Shown one piece after another: positions 1 to 8,448 of a DNA stretch of 64,000 nucleotides. The notes beneath the pieces are model-generated. The model did no database searches. It was not told where the DNA came from and saw only the letters and a program-made list of their open reading frames with translations. Each line of letters starts with the position of its first letter. Positions within the stretch are counted from its first letter, which is position 1. Made by a program: the position numbers and the translations under genes. Origin of the DNA: Streptomyces sp. TG1A-60 (lineage in GTDB: Bacteria > Actinomycetota > Actinomycetes > Streptomycetales > Streptomycetaceae); assembly GCF_037201975.1 (NCBI RefSeq), contig NZ_CP147520.1, forward strand, positions 5,270,001-5,334,000, written 5' to 3'.

Positions 1-806
1 AACCGGCGGTCGAACGTACGACGGCTCATGTACGCACGTGCCGCGAGCGTCTCCACGTCGAACTGCTCGTGGAGGTGTTCCAGAGCCCAGGCGACGACCT
101 CGGCGAGCGGGTCGGCGCCGATCTCCTCGGGTAAAGACCGATCGAGGTAGCGCTCCTGGCCGCCCGATCGACGTGGTGGGACCACCAGGCGCCGGGCCAG
201 CGCGCCGGCCGCCTCGTTCCCGTGATCGGTCCGCACGATGTGCAGACACAGATCGATTCCGGCCGCGGTGCCGGCCGATGTCAGTACGTCACCGTCGTCC
301 ACGAAGAGCTCGCGTGGATCGACGTGGACGGACGGATAGCGTTTGGCCAGCGTCGGCGCGTACATCCAGTGCGTGGTCGCGGGCCTGCCGTCCAACAGGC
401 CGGCGGCGGCCAGCACGAAGGCGCCGGTGCACAGCCCGACGATACGGGCGCCCTCCTCGTGCGCTCGGCGCAGTGCGTCGAGCGCCTCCTCCGGTGGTGG
501 TGAGGTGATCGAACGCCATGCGGGCACGACCACCGTGCCCGCCCGCGAGATCGCCTCAAGGCCGTTCGGTGCCGTGAGTTCCAAGCCCCCCGTGGTCCGC
601 AGCGGACCTTCCTCGCCCGCGCACACCAGAAGGCGGTAGCGCGGTACGCCGGCGTCCTGGCGGTCGATCCCGAACACCGAAAGTGGTATGGAACTCTCGA
701 AGATGGGGCCGCCGCTGAACAGCAGCACCGCGACGATCTCCTTGCGGCGTCGCCCGGACAGCTTCCGGGCCGCGGCTTCCGGCGCGGCGGTGGAGTCGTG
801 GCTCAT
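1..806 (-). CDS. GlxA-type AraC-family transcriptional regulator (3' end cut by window)
   Basis: Frame reads leftward from ATG at 806 and runs off the window edge after about 268 residues. The N-terminal half is a DJ-1/PfpI-like domain: EIVAVLLFSG near residue 25, the nucleophile-elbow-like GLCTGAFVLAAAGLL near residue 125, then TTHWMYAP. The last visible residues (EHLHEQFDVETLAARAYMSRRTFDRR) are the first helix-turn-helix of an AraC domain. This order is the GlxA architecture; such proteins are DNA-binding activators or repressors whose ligand is usually unknown. The missing part should be the second HTH. It is divergent or isolated from its neighbours, and no operator was identified. Confidence 0.85.
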   Translation of the reverse strand, partial: MSHDSTAAPEAAARKLSGRRRKEIVAVLLFSGGPIFESSIPLSVFGIDRQDAGVPRYRLLVCAGEEGPLRTTGGLELTAPNGLEAISRAGTVVVPAWRSITSPPPEEALDALRRAHEEGARIVGLCTGAFVLAAAGLLDGRPATTHWMYAPTLAKRYPSVHVDPRELFVDDGDVLTSAGTAAGIDLCLHIVRTDHGNEAAGALARRLVVPPRRSGGQERYLDRSLPEEIGADPLAEVVAWALEHLHEQFDVETLAARAYMSRRTFDRR

Positions 807-1183
807 CCTGCTAAGCCCCCCTCGGTGGTCGCGGCTCCTCGGTTGTGTCGCTCCTGCACGTTTCCCCTCGGTCCTGCACGAGTCCCCCGCGTAAGACAGT
901 CATGATCGAATCTACTGTGTCCCGTGGTGCCGGCGTGACCAGTTGGCCATCCGGCACATTGTCGACATGGCAACTTGGCGTAAAGCATTCGATCACGAAG
1001 CGTTGCACTCGTGGGCCGTACAGGGAAGTGCGCCTCGTCCCCGTGGCCGGTCCACATAGGGTGCGCACGGCCCCTGGGCCCCTTTCGGTGCAGGTCGAAC
1101 GGGGGGTGGAGGGGCGTTCGGCCAAGGGAGGTGCAGGGCAACGAAGTTGGCTGAAAAGATACGGAGGTGTGCGCGGAAACCGG
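807..1183. other. Intergenic, no gene seen
   Basis: Between the GlxA-type gene (start at 806) and the stop of the small membrane protein. Open frames here do not show Streptomyces third-position GC bias or a recognisable protein. The part nearest 806 should hold the GlxA promoter; no convincing -10/-35 pair was identified. Confidence 0.5.
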
Positions 1184-1606
1184 TCAGTCGACCGGCGTAC
1201 TCGGGCCGTAGTGCCGTCCGCCCCTGTGCGCCCCGGCGCCCGGGCGTCCGTGCCGGCCGCGCTGGGGGATGCGATCTTCGGCCATCGAACGGGCGGTGCG
1301 GGCCGCTCCGCGTTCGGACTGGCGCAGCAGGACGCGGCAGACGCCGGTGACCGCGGCGAGGCCCAGCGCCGCGCCTGTCGCGCCGGCCAGGGAGGTGCCG
1401 TACCAGACGAGGACCACCGGGACGAGAACACAACTGAACGCCGCCCAGCGGACCACGTCCGTGGCGGTGTCGGTGGGGTGGGAATGCCGAGGGCTCTGCG
1501 GGTTGTGCGGGGTCTCGTGCAGGTCGTGCAGGCCGGGGGGCGCGCCGGATGCGGGGGTGGCGCCGGATGCGAAGGCGGACCGGGGCGCGGCGCGGTGTGC
1601 GGACAC
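1184..1606 (-). CDS. Small membrane protein, unknown function
   Basis: 140 residues from a GTG start with GGAGGGA upstream in the right position. Residues about 50-92 are hydrophobic (WAAFSCVLVPVVLVWYG, then TGAALGLAAVTGVCRVLL), which fits two short membrane segments. A Pro/His-rich N-terminus and a basic, Gly-rich C-terminus flank them. I recognise no family or catalytic motif. It is a single gene facing away from the universal stress gene. Start choice rests on the ribosome binding site. Confidence 0.6.
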   Translation of the reverse strand: MSAHRAAPRSAFASGATPASGAPPGLHDLHETPHNPQSPRHSHPTDTATDVVRWAAFSCVLVPVVLVWYGTSLAGATGAALGLAAVTGVCRVLLRQSERGAARTARSMAEDRIPQRGRHGRPGAGAHRGGRHYGPSTPVD

Positions 1607-2007
1607 TTCCGGCTCCCTCCTTGCTCCCTCAAGTGCGGCTTACCGGGGTTCAACGCGTGTTCGACCGGTCGGTCACTGGTTCCGCCGGATCGGGTTTGTC
1701 GGCCCTCACGATGGCTCGCAGTCGTCCGGCAGCGCGCACTTCGAGCCATGAGCGCCCCCGGTACGGCGCGGCCCCTCGGTTCCCCGTGTGAACCGGCTGT
1801 ACGTGGCAGCAACCATTGCGTTACGGGCCGGGGGTCGTGCATGCTCCCTGGAACTCCGCGCAGCCGGTGCGGAATCTGGGCGGAGGAGGCGTGCGGCCGT
1901 ACCCTTGGGGGTATGGGGTCGGGAAGATGATTCCCGGACACGGCTCCGCCGCACGCTGACGTCCCCCTCCATACGTCCCACACGAGGATCCGAACGCCGA
2001 GACACCC
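1607..2007. other. Intergenic region between divergent genes
   Basis: Divergent spacer of about 400 bases between the small membrane protein (leftward) and the universal stress protein (rightward). It must contain both promoters. I see no palindrome or strong consensus that I could name, and frames inside it look non-coding. Confidence 0.45.
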
Positions 2008-2538
2008 ATGGCCGCTCACGAATTCTCCGACTCCGCGGACCGCAAGCGCCGGCCCGTCGCCGACCCCGCCGCGACCGACCCCCTGGCGGCGGAGGAACCG
2101 CGCCCCGGCTGCGATCCCGCCTTCAAGCACGGCGTCGTCGTCGGTTTCGACGGTTCGACCTCCAGCGAGCGCGCCCTCGCCTACGCCATCGGCATGGCCG
2201 GCCGCTCCGGCTCGGGCCTGATCATCGTGCATGTCGCCAACCGGCTGCCCACGACCGTGTGGGCCGGTTGTGAGCCGCCCGTCTTCGTCGACGTCCCGGA
2301 CCACCGGACCGAGGTCCTCGGACTTGAGCTCGCCTGCGCCGACTATCTCGCCGAGGTGCCGTGGATCCTCGTCGAGCGCGGCGGTGACATCTGCCACGAA
2401 CTCGAAGAGGTGGGGCGGGAGTACGAGGCCGACGCGATCGTCGTCGGGTCCACGCACGGGATCGTCGGGCGGATCTTCGGGTCGGTCGCCGGACGGCTCG
2501 CCAAGCGGGCGCAGCGGCCCGTGATCGTCATTCCCTGA
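2008..2538 (+). CDS. Universal stress protein, UspA family, single domain
   Basis: 176 residues. The USP domain starts near residue 40 with HGVVVGFDGSTSSERALAYAIGMA and ends with the nucleotide-binding signature GSTHGIVGRIFGSVAGRLAKRAQRPVIVIP, which carries the G-x2-G-x9-G-[ST] ATP-binding pattern in a slightly altered form. A charged, Pro-rich extension of about 38 residues precedes the domain. USP proteins are cytoplasmic stress-induced nucleotide-binding proteins without a defined reaction. The gene appears monocistronic; the strong hairpin at 2719-2757 lies downstream. Confidence 0.85.
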   Translation: MAAHEFSDSADRKRRPVADPAATDPLAAEEPRPGCDPAFKHGVVVGFDGSTSSERALAYAIGMAGRSGSGLIIVHVANRLPTTVWAGCEPPVFVDVPDHRTEVLGLELACADYLAEVPWILVERGGDICHELEEVGREYEADAIVVGSTHGIVGRIFGSVAGRLAKRAQRPVIVIP

Positions 2539-2718
2539 ACCACGTCGTCCCCCGAGTCGCCGCATGTCCTCAGCCGTCGTGTCCTGTCGGCGTGCCGTCC
2601 CTGCTTCCCGCACGAATCCACTGACGCGTCGACGTGTTCGTGTGCTGGTGAAGGGCATGACCCGACCACCGGTGAAACGACCGCGGGCGCCGGGGTGCCG
2701 GGCGGCCCCGGCGTACCG

Positions 2719-2757
2719 GACGGGGCCCCGTGACGGATGGCGTCACGGGGCCCCGTC
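2719..2757. terminator. Strong hairpin terminator between USP gene and glmS
   Basis: Perfect 16-bp stem (GACGGGGCCCCGTGAC) with a 7-nt loop, lying between two convergent genes, so it can end transcription from both sides. There is no T-tract, as is common in Streptomyces. Confidence 0.8.
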
Positions 2758-2784
2758 TGTCGTCGACCGGGCTGAGCGGCCGGC

Positions 2785-4602
2785 TTACTCGACCGTCACC
2801 GACTTCGCCAGGTTGCGCGGCTTGTCGATGTCGCGGCCCAGGGCCAAGGCCGTGTGGTAGGCGAGGAGTTGGAGCGGGATGCCCATCAGGATCGGGTCCA
2901 GCTCGTCCTCGTTCTTCGGGACGACGACGGTCTGGTCGGCCTTCTCCTGCTCGCGGTGGGCCACGGCGAGGATCTTGCCGCTGCGGGCCTTGATCTCCTC
3001 CAGGGCGGCGCGGTTCTTCTCCAGGAGGTCGTCGTCGGGGACGATGGCGACCGTGGGGAGGGCGGGCTCGATGAGGGCCAGGGGGCCGTGCTTGAGCTCG
3101 GAGGCGGGGTAGGCCTCGGCGTGGATGTAGGAGACCTCCTTGAGCTTCAGGGAAGCCTCGCGGGCCACCGGGTAGCCCCGGACGCGACCGATGAAGAGCA
3201 TCGAGCGGGCCTCGGCGTACTGCTCGGCCAGCTTCTTGATCTCGTCCTCCTGCTCCAGCATCTCGGCGATCTGCGCGGGCAGCCTGCGCAGGCCCTCGAT
3301 GATCCGCTTGCCGTCGCGGACGGAGAGGTCACGGGTGCGGCCCAGGTGCAGGGCGAGGAGCGCGAAGGCCACCGTCGTGTTGGTGAAGCACTTGGTGGAG
3401 ACCACGCAGACCTCGGGGCCCGCGTGGACGTAGATGCCGCCGTCCGCCTCGCGGGCGATCGCCGAGCCGACCACGTTCACCACGCCCAGCACCCGGGCGC
3501 CCTTGCGCTTCAGCTCCTGGACGGCCGCCAGCACGTCGTAGGTCTCGCCGGACTGGGAGACGGCGATGTAGAGGGTGTCGGGGTCGACGACCGCGTTGCG
3601 GTAGCGGAACTCCGAGGCCGGCTCGGCGTCCGCGGGGATGCGGGCCAGCTCCTCGATCATCTGGGCGCCGATCATGCCCGCGTGGTACGAGGTGCCGCAG
3701 CCGAGGATCTTCACGCGGCGGATCTGGCGTGCCTCGCGGGCGTCCAGGTTGAGGCCGCCGAGGTGCACGGTGGAGAAACGGTCGTCGATGCGCCCGCGCA
3801 GCACACGGTCCACGGCGTCGGCCTGCTCGTGGATCTCCTTGTGCATGTACGTGTCGTGGCCGCCCATGTCGTAAGAGGCCGCCTCCCACTCCACGGTGGT
3901 GGGCTCCGCCGTGGTGCGGGTGCCCTCCGTGGTGTAGGTGCGGAAGTCGTCGGCCTTGAGGGTGGCCATCTCGCCGTCGTCGAGGGTGACGATCTGGCGG
4001 GTGTGGGCGACCAGGGCGGCGATGTCCGAGGCGACGAACATCTCCTTCTCGCCGACGCCGAGGACGACCGGGGAGCCGTTGCGGGCGACCACGATGCGGT
4101 CGTTGAAGTCGGCGTGCATCACTGCGATGCCGTACGTGCCCTCGACGATGCGCAGCGCCTGGCGGACCTTCTCCTCCAGGGTCTCGGCCTGGGAGCGGGC
4201 GATGAGGTGGGTCAGGACCTCGGTGTCCGTCTCGGAGAGGAACTCGACGCCGTCCGCTTCGAGCTTCCTCCGCAGGTCGGCGGCGTTGTCGATGATGCCG
4301 TTGTGGACGACGGCGACCGTGTTGTCGGCCGACATGTGCGGGTGCGCGTTGACGTCGGACGGGGCGCCGTGGGTGGCCCAGCGGGTGTGGGCGATGCCGG
4401 TGGTGCCCTTGAAGCGGGCGGGGACCTTCGCCTCCAGGTCGCGGACCCGGCCCTTGGCCTTGACCATCTTCAGGCCGGCCGCCTTGGGCGAGGTGACGAC
4501 TATGCCCGCCGAGTCGTAGCCCCGGTACTCCAGGCGCTGCAGGCCCTCAAGGAGCAGCGGCGCCACGTCGCGCTTGCCGATGTAGCCGACAATTCCGCAC
4601 AT
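2785..4602 (-). CDS. glmS: Glutamine--fructose-6-phosphate aminotransferase (isomerizing)
   Basis: 605 residues, the usual family length. Starts MCGIVGYIG, where Cys2 becomes the N-terminal nucleophile of the glutaminase (Ntn) domain (to about residue 220). Two SIS domains follow (about 290-420 and 455-590), with the sugar-phosphate motif VSQSGETYD and the hallmark C-terminus DKPRNLAKSVTVE. It converts fructose-6-phosphate plus glutamine to glucosamine-6-phosphate, the entry to peptidoglycan and aminosugar synthesis in the cytoplasm. The next small gene starts 14 bases upstream of the glmS start on the same strand, so the two are probably co-transcribed. No glmS ribozyme was seen. A second, broken glmS-like 3' end occurs at 24928-25188. 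Confidence 0.97.
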   Translation of the reverse strand: MCGIVGYIGKRDVAPLLLEGLQRLEYRGYDSAGIVVTSPKAAGLKMVKAKGRVRDLEAKVPARFKGTTGIAHTRWATHGAPSDVNAHPHMSADNTVAVVHNGIIDNAADLRRKLEADGVEFLSETDTEVLTHLIARSQAETLEEKVRQALRIVEGTYGIAVMHADFNDRIVVARNGSPVVLGVGEKEMFVASDIAALVAHTRQIVTLDDGEMATLKADDFRTYTTEGTRTTAEPTTVEWEAASYDMGGHDTYMHKEIHEQADAVDRVLRGRIDDRFSTVHLGGLNLDAREARQIRRVKILGCGTSYHAGMIGAQMIEELARIPADAEPASEFRYRNAVVDPDTLYIAVSQSGETYDVLAAVQELKRKGARVLGVVNVVGSAIAREADGGIYVHAGPEVCVVSTKCFTNTTVAFALLALHLGRTRDLSVRDGKRIIEGLRRLPAQIAEMLEQEDEIKKLAEQYAEARSMLFIGRVRGYPVAREASLKLKEVSYIHAEAYPASELKHGPLALIEPALPTVAIVPDDDLLEKNRAALEEIKARSGKILAVAHREQEKADQTVVVPKNEDELDPILMGIPLQLLAYHTALALGRDIDKPRNLAKSVTVE

Positions 4603-4615
4603 ATATACGTATCCC

Positions 4616-4873
4616 CTAGCCGTAAACGATGCGGCGCAGCTGCCTGAGCGTGAGCTCCGGCGGTGCGACCGTCCGGTATTTCAGGTCCGCCTCGATCCGT
4701 TCGAAGATCGCCGAGTTGACCAGGCCCTGGGCCTGGAGCTCGCGGTGGCGGCGACGGACGTAGTCCTCCGTCGTCTCGTCGAAGTAGGCGAGCACGTCCT
4801 GGATCACACGCAGTGCCTCGCCCCGGCTGAGGGGCGAGGATCGCGTCAGGTGATCAACGAGTTCGTCGTGCAC
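4616..4873 (-). CDS. Conserved actinobacterial hypothetical protein upstream of glmS
   Basis: About 85 residues from GTG at 4873 (MHDELVDHLTRSSPLSRGEALRVIQDVLAYFDETTEDYVRRRHRELQ...LRQLRRIVYG). The frame is open back to a TTG at 4909, but similarity that I remember for this family begins at the GTG. It is helical and rich in Arg and Glu, without membrane segments or catalytic motifs. The gene ends 13 bases before the glmS start codon, which suggests one transcript. Function unknown; possibly a small regulator or partner of cell-wall precursor synthesis (inference from position only). Confidence 0.65.
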   Translation of the reverse strand: MHDELVDHLTRSSPLSRGEALRVIQDVLAYFDETTEDYVRRRHRELQAQGLVNSAIFERIEADLKYRTVAPPELTLRQLRRIVYG

Positions 4874-4913
4874 CCGGTAGATCCTGGGGGACGGGCGGCG
4901 GTTTCGCAAGAAT

Positions 4914-4933
4914 CCTGCCCGATATCGGGCAGG
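4914..4933. promoter_or_regulatory. 20-bp perfect palindrome upstream of the small gene/glmS
   Basis: CCTGCCCGATATCGGGCAGG is a perfect palindrome about 40 bases upstream of the preferred GTG start at 4873. The position suits an operator or transcription-factor site controlling the small gene and glmS. The protein that would bind is not known to me. Confidence 0.5.
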
Positions 4934-5035
4934 GTTCCGTTACCGGTCTTTGGGTGAACATGGAATGTGTTATGCGTCCCTGTGCGCGAGCCGCCCATCC
5001 GGCGTCTCGCGTCCCGTCGTCCGAGGAGGCTCGCG

Positions 5036-5905
5036 TCACAGGCGTTTGAGGACCGCCTGCTTGGCCAGGGTGAACTCCTCGTCGGTGAGCACGCCGGACC
5101 TGTGGAGGTCGCCCAGCTCGCGCAGTCGCCGCAGCAGGGCGTCGTGGTCCTCCTCGGCGGTCTGCCGGTCCGGCGGGGTCGGGGCCGGTCGCTTCGGGGC
5201 CGGGGCGGCCGGATGCGGGAGCCGGGCCTGGACGGCCGCCGCGACCAGTGCCATCAACGGGTCCTTCTTGAAGCCCCACAGCTCGACGGCGTTCGGGTCG
5301 TACTTGGGCGGCGCCTTGGTCGGCGCGTTCCGCACGGTGAAGCGGAGGTGGCCGTTCTCCAGGCCGACGGAGGGGTGCCATTCCACGGCCGCGATGTCCG
5401 GCAGCGCCAGCGTCCGCGCACCGGCCGCCGCCTTGGCGTCCTCCGTCTTCCAGTTCCACTCCAGGCGTACGTGGCCGCCGTCGAAGCTCGCGGTGCCGTC
5501 CCCGGCGGAGACGGAGAGCGGGACGGCGGGGCCGGGCAGGAGGTAGGAGTCGACGGCGTCGGTGGGCACCTGGTCCAGAAGCAGCGCGTGCCGGATCTCG
5601 TCCGTGAAGTACTCGGCGACGCCGTACCGGTCCGACTCGACGCTCAGCTGGTAGGGGTCGTCGAAGTCACCGAGCCGGCCGCCGGTCGCCTGGAGGAGCG
5701 GGTCGCAGCCGTCACGCAGCCTGAGGCGCAGCCGCCCCGACTTCTTGCCCTGCTCGAAGGAGATGCCCGCCAACGCGCCCAGCGGCACGGAGAGTTCGCC
5801 GAGGGTCTTGCGGAGCAGGCTCACGTTCTTGTCGCGGCCCGGGGTCAGCCGCAGTCTGTCGCCGTCGAAGGTCCACGTGCCGTCCCGCTGGAGGATTTCC
5901 GCCAT
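5036..5905 (-). CDS. DUF4429/SHOCT-domain protein
   Basis: 289 residues from ATG at 5905 (MAEILQRDGTWTFDGDRLRLTPG). Two similar beta-rich halves are visible: residues about 1-95 (WTFDGDRLRLTPGRDKNVSLLRKTLGELSVPLGALAGISFE) and about 125-225 (DGTASFDGGHVRLEWNWKTEDAKAAAGARTLALPDIAAVEW), matching tandem DUF4429 domains. The C-terminus (LLRRLRELGDLHRSGVLTDEEFTLAKQAVLKRL) is a SHOCT motif, a short C-terminal element often on membrane-associated or oligomerising proteins. A Pro/Ala linker separates them. Cytoplasmic; role unknown. The gene sits alone between the glmS pair and desD. Confidence 0.8.
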   Translation of the reverse strand: MAEILQRDGTWTFDGDRLRLTPGRDKNVSLLRKTLGELSVPLGALAGISFEQGKKSGRLRLRLRDGCDPLLQATGGRLGDFDDPYQLSVESDRYGVAEYFTDEIRHALLLDQVPTDAVDSYLLPGPAVPLSVSAGDGTASFDGGHVRLEWNWKTEDAKAAAGARTLALPDIAAVEWHPSVGLENGHLRFTVRNAPTKAPPKYDPNAVELWGFKKDPLMALVAAAVQARLPHPAAPAPKRPAPTPPDRQTAEEDHDALLRRLRELGDLHRSGVLTDEEFTLAKQAVLKRL

Positions 5906-6145
5906 GACAGGGATTCTTCCACCGGCTGGCGGCGTGATGGTCTGGACCTGAATGTTCGGTGACGGGGACGCCCGCAGGTCCCGGCTCGCGGTGCGGGGCC
6001 CCGGGTGGGACGCGCTCGGGATTCGGGTACCACCGTTCGCCGCGGGCGCCCTTGGCCCGCGCGGTGGAGACCGGGGCACACGACGGGCACCTCGGAGGAC
6101 CGTACTCCGAGGTGCCCGCCCGCCGGGGTGGGGCCGTGCCGGTGG

Positions 6146-7918
6146 CTACAGCCCCGCGATGGGGTTCTTCAGGCTGCCGACGAGCTGCAGCGCGCCCGCC
6201 GGGTCCGCCAGGTCGACCATCTGCCTGTTGTCGCGCAGCTGGAGCCGGTTGAGGCAGGACAGCGCGAACTCGGGGGCGAACATGTCGTACCGGGCGAACT
6301 TGTCGGCGAGTTCGGGCATCGCGTGCTGGTAGTCGCGGACGGTCTCGGCGACCGTGCGCCAGAACGCCTCCTCCTCCAGGACGCCTTCCTCGGCGAGGCC
6401 CGCGGCCAGGAAGCGGAAGAAGCAGTCGAATACGTCCGTGAAGATCGACAGGAGCTTCTTGTCCTCGGGGACGTCGACGCGCAGCCGCTCGACCGCAGGC
6501 GGCAGCACCGCCTGCGGGTCCATGACCGCGATCTCCTCGGCGATGTCCTTGTAGATCGCCCGCTCGACCACGCCGTCCTTCAGGACGAGGATGACGTTCT
6601 CGCCGTGCGGCATGAAGACGAGGTCGTACGCGTAGAAGCTGTGCAGCAGCGGGGTGAAGTACGCCTTGAGATAGCGGCGCAGCCACTCCGCCGGGGTCAG
6701 GCCCGAGCGCTCGACCAGCGCGGCGGCGAAGCCGTGGCCCTCGTGGTCGACGTGGACCAGGGAGGCCATCGTCGCCAGCGACTCGCCCTCCCTCAGCCCG
6801 GACACCGGGCTCTCCCGCCACAGCGCGGCCAGCATCTTGCGGTATGCGGAGAACTTGTCGGTGGCGGCCTCGTACTCCAGGTGCCGGTAGCCGACGGCCG
6901 CGCGCTCGCGGATGATCGACAGGCCTGTCGACTTGAGGACCGGGTCGTTGTCGATGAGGCCGGCCAGCCAGTCGTTGATCGCCGGGGTGGCCTCCATGTA
7001 CGCCGCCGAGAGGCCGCGCGTGAAACCCATGTTGAGGACGGACAGGGCCGTCTTCACATAGTGCTTCTCGGGGCTGGAGCTGTTGAAGAAGGTGCGGATC
7101 GACTGCTGGGCCAGGTACTCGTCGTCGCCCTCACCGAGGCACACCAGGTTCCGCCGGGCGACCTCGGCGGCGAAGGTGACGGTGAGCTTGTTCCACCACT
7201 GCCAGGGGTGGACCGGGATGAAGAGGTAGTCGGCCGGGTCCAACTCCTGCTCGACGAGCACGGAGTCGAAGCGGGCGACCGTCTCCGCGCCCAGCTCCTC
7301 GCGCAGGAACGCCTCGTACTCGATGCCCACGCCCGCCGTGAACGCCGCCCGCGAGCGGTGCGCGGCCAGCCAGACCAGGCGGACCGGGCTCGCCGTCTCG
7401 GGGGCGTACGAGAGGTACTCGTGGACGCCGAAGCCGAGGCGGCCGTTGTTGGCGACGAAGCAGGGGTGGCCCTCGGTCATCCCGGTCTCGATCGCCTGGA
7501 ACCCGGCGGCGGCCAGCTCGGCGACCGGCGTCTGCGGCTTGGTGAGCTTGTAGCAGGTGCCGGCGAGGGTGGAGGAGATCTCCTCCAGGTAGACCGGCAG
7601 GATCTCCTCGCTCAGGCCCAGGGACTGCCGCAGCTCGATGAAGAAGTCCAGCGCGGCGAGGGGGAGGTCGACGCCGTCCCGTCGACGGGAGATCGAGTCG
7701 GCGTCGACCTGCCAGTGGTCGAGGGCGCGGCGGACGGCCGTGAACCCGTAGCGGGTGTGACCGTCGTCGCTGCGCACCTCGAAGCGGCCGTCGGCGGTGG
7801 CCTCCGGAGTGATGAGCCGCTCATGGGCGAACTCGGCGAGGGCCTTGCGGATGAGCAGGCGGTTGGCCCGCGCCCAGCGGTGGGGGGACAGATGCGCTAC
7901 GGCGTCGGACAGGGTCAT
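6146..7918 (-). CDS. desD: DesD, NRPS-independent siderophore synthetase
   Basis: 590 residues, IucA/IucC family. ATP/substrate motifs are present: FNSSSPEKHYVKTALSVLNMGFTRG near residue 285, HPWQWWNKL near 240, and MPHGENVILVLKDG near 440 in the FhuF-like C-terminal part. DesD condenses three N-hydroxy-N-succinyl-cadaverine units, ending in macrocyclic desferrioxamine E (or B with an acetylated unit), using ATP. Its ATG overlaps the desC stop (ATGA), so it is the last gene of desABCD and translationally coupled. Control comes from the iron box at 11246. Confidence 0.95.
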   Translation of the reverse strand: MTLSDAVAHLSPHRWARANRLLIRKALAEFAHERLITPEATADGRFEVRSDDGHTRYGFTAVRRALDHWQVDADSISRRRDGVDLPLAALDFFIELRQSLGLSEEILPVYLEEISSTLAGTCYKLTKPQTPVAELAAAGFQAIETGMTEGHPCFVANNGRLGFGVHEYLSYAPETASPVRLVWLAAHRSRAAFTAGVGIEYEAFLREELGAETVARFDSVLVEQELDPADYLFIPVHPWQWWNKLTVTFAAEVARRNLVCLGEGDDEYLAQQSIRTFFNSSSPEKHYVKTALSVLNMGFTRGLSAAYMEATPAINDWLAGLIDNDPVLKSTGLSIIRERAAVGYRHLEYEAATDKFSAYRKMLAALWRESPVSGLREGESLATMASLVHVDHEGHGFAAALVERSGLTPAEWLRRYLKAYFTPLLHSFYAYDLVFMPHGENVILVLKDGVVERAIYKDIAEEIAVMDPQAVLPPAVERLRVDVPEDKKLLSIFTDVFDCFFRFLAAGLAEEGVLEEEAFWRTVAETVRDYQHAMPELADKFARYDMFAPEFALSCLNRLQLRDNRQMVDLADPAGALQLVGSLKNPIAGL

Positions 7919-8448
7919 ACGGCTACTCCTCGGGCAGCTTCGAAGAACTGCTCTCGCGTGCAGAAGCTGAGCAGCGCGCGCTTCTCCGGCTTGTCGATCT
8001 CGCGCTCGGGGACGAAGCCGACGGCCTCGTTGAGCGCGTGCACGGCCTTGTTGGTGACGTCGGGCTCGACGACGACCCGGGAGGTGGCCGGGTCCTCGAA
8101 GAGGTGCGCCATCACGGCGGTGATCACGGACCTGGTGAACCCGTGCACCGGGGTGTCCGTGGGCGGCACCAGGAAGTGCATGCCGACGTCTCCGGGCTCG
8201 GACTCGTACAGGCCGGCCAGTTCTCGGTGGGCGGGGTCGTACTTCTCCATGAGGAAGGCGGGCTCGCCGTCGAGCAGCCCCAGCAGGGCGTGTTGGTGCG
8301 GGTCGGCCGCGATGTCCGTGTAGGCCCGCTCGACGTCCTCCGGTCCGGCGTCCTGCATCATCCAGTACGCCGCCTTGGGGTGGGTGACCCAGCCGTGCAG
8401 CAACTCGGCGTCGCTCAGCGGGTCGAGGGGGCGGAAGGTGAAGGTCAT
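7915..8448 (-). CDS. desC: DesC, N-hydroxycadaverine acyltransferase (GNAT)
   Basis: 177 residues from ATG at 8448, overlapping the desB stop by ATGA; its own stop overlaps the desD start in the same way. GNAT fold of the IucB/RimJ-like siderophore type ([81 protein letters not shown]). It acylates N-hydroxycadaverine with succinyl-CoA (or acetyl-CoA), making the hydroxamate ligand. The start was chosen for the coupled overlap and because the frame upstream of it is only a shadow of desB. Confidence 0.93.
   Translation of the reverse strand: MTFTFRPLDPLSDAELLHGWVTHPKAAYWMMQDAGPEDVERAYTDIAADPHQHALLGLLDGEPAFLMEKYDPAHRELAGLYESEPGDVGMHFLVPPTDTPVHGFTRSVITAVMAHLFEDPATSRVVVEPDVTNKAVHALNEAVGFVPEREIDKPEKRALLSFCTREQFFEAARGVAV

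Noticed and set aside
2854..4647. Long open frame opposite glmS
   Set aside because: Antisense shadow of a full-length, motif-complete glmS.
6005..8323. Open frame of about 770 codons opposite desD
   Set aside because: Shadow of desD/desC; composition and lack of motifs show that it is non-coding.
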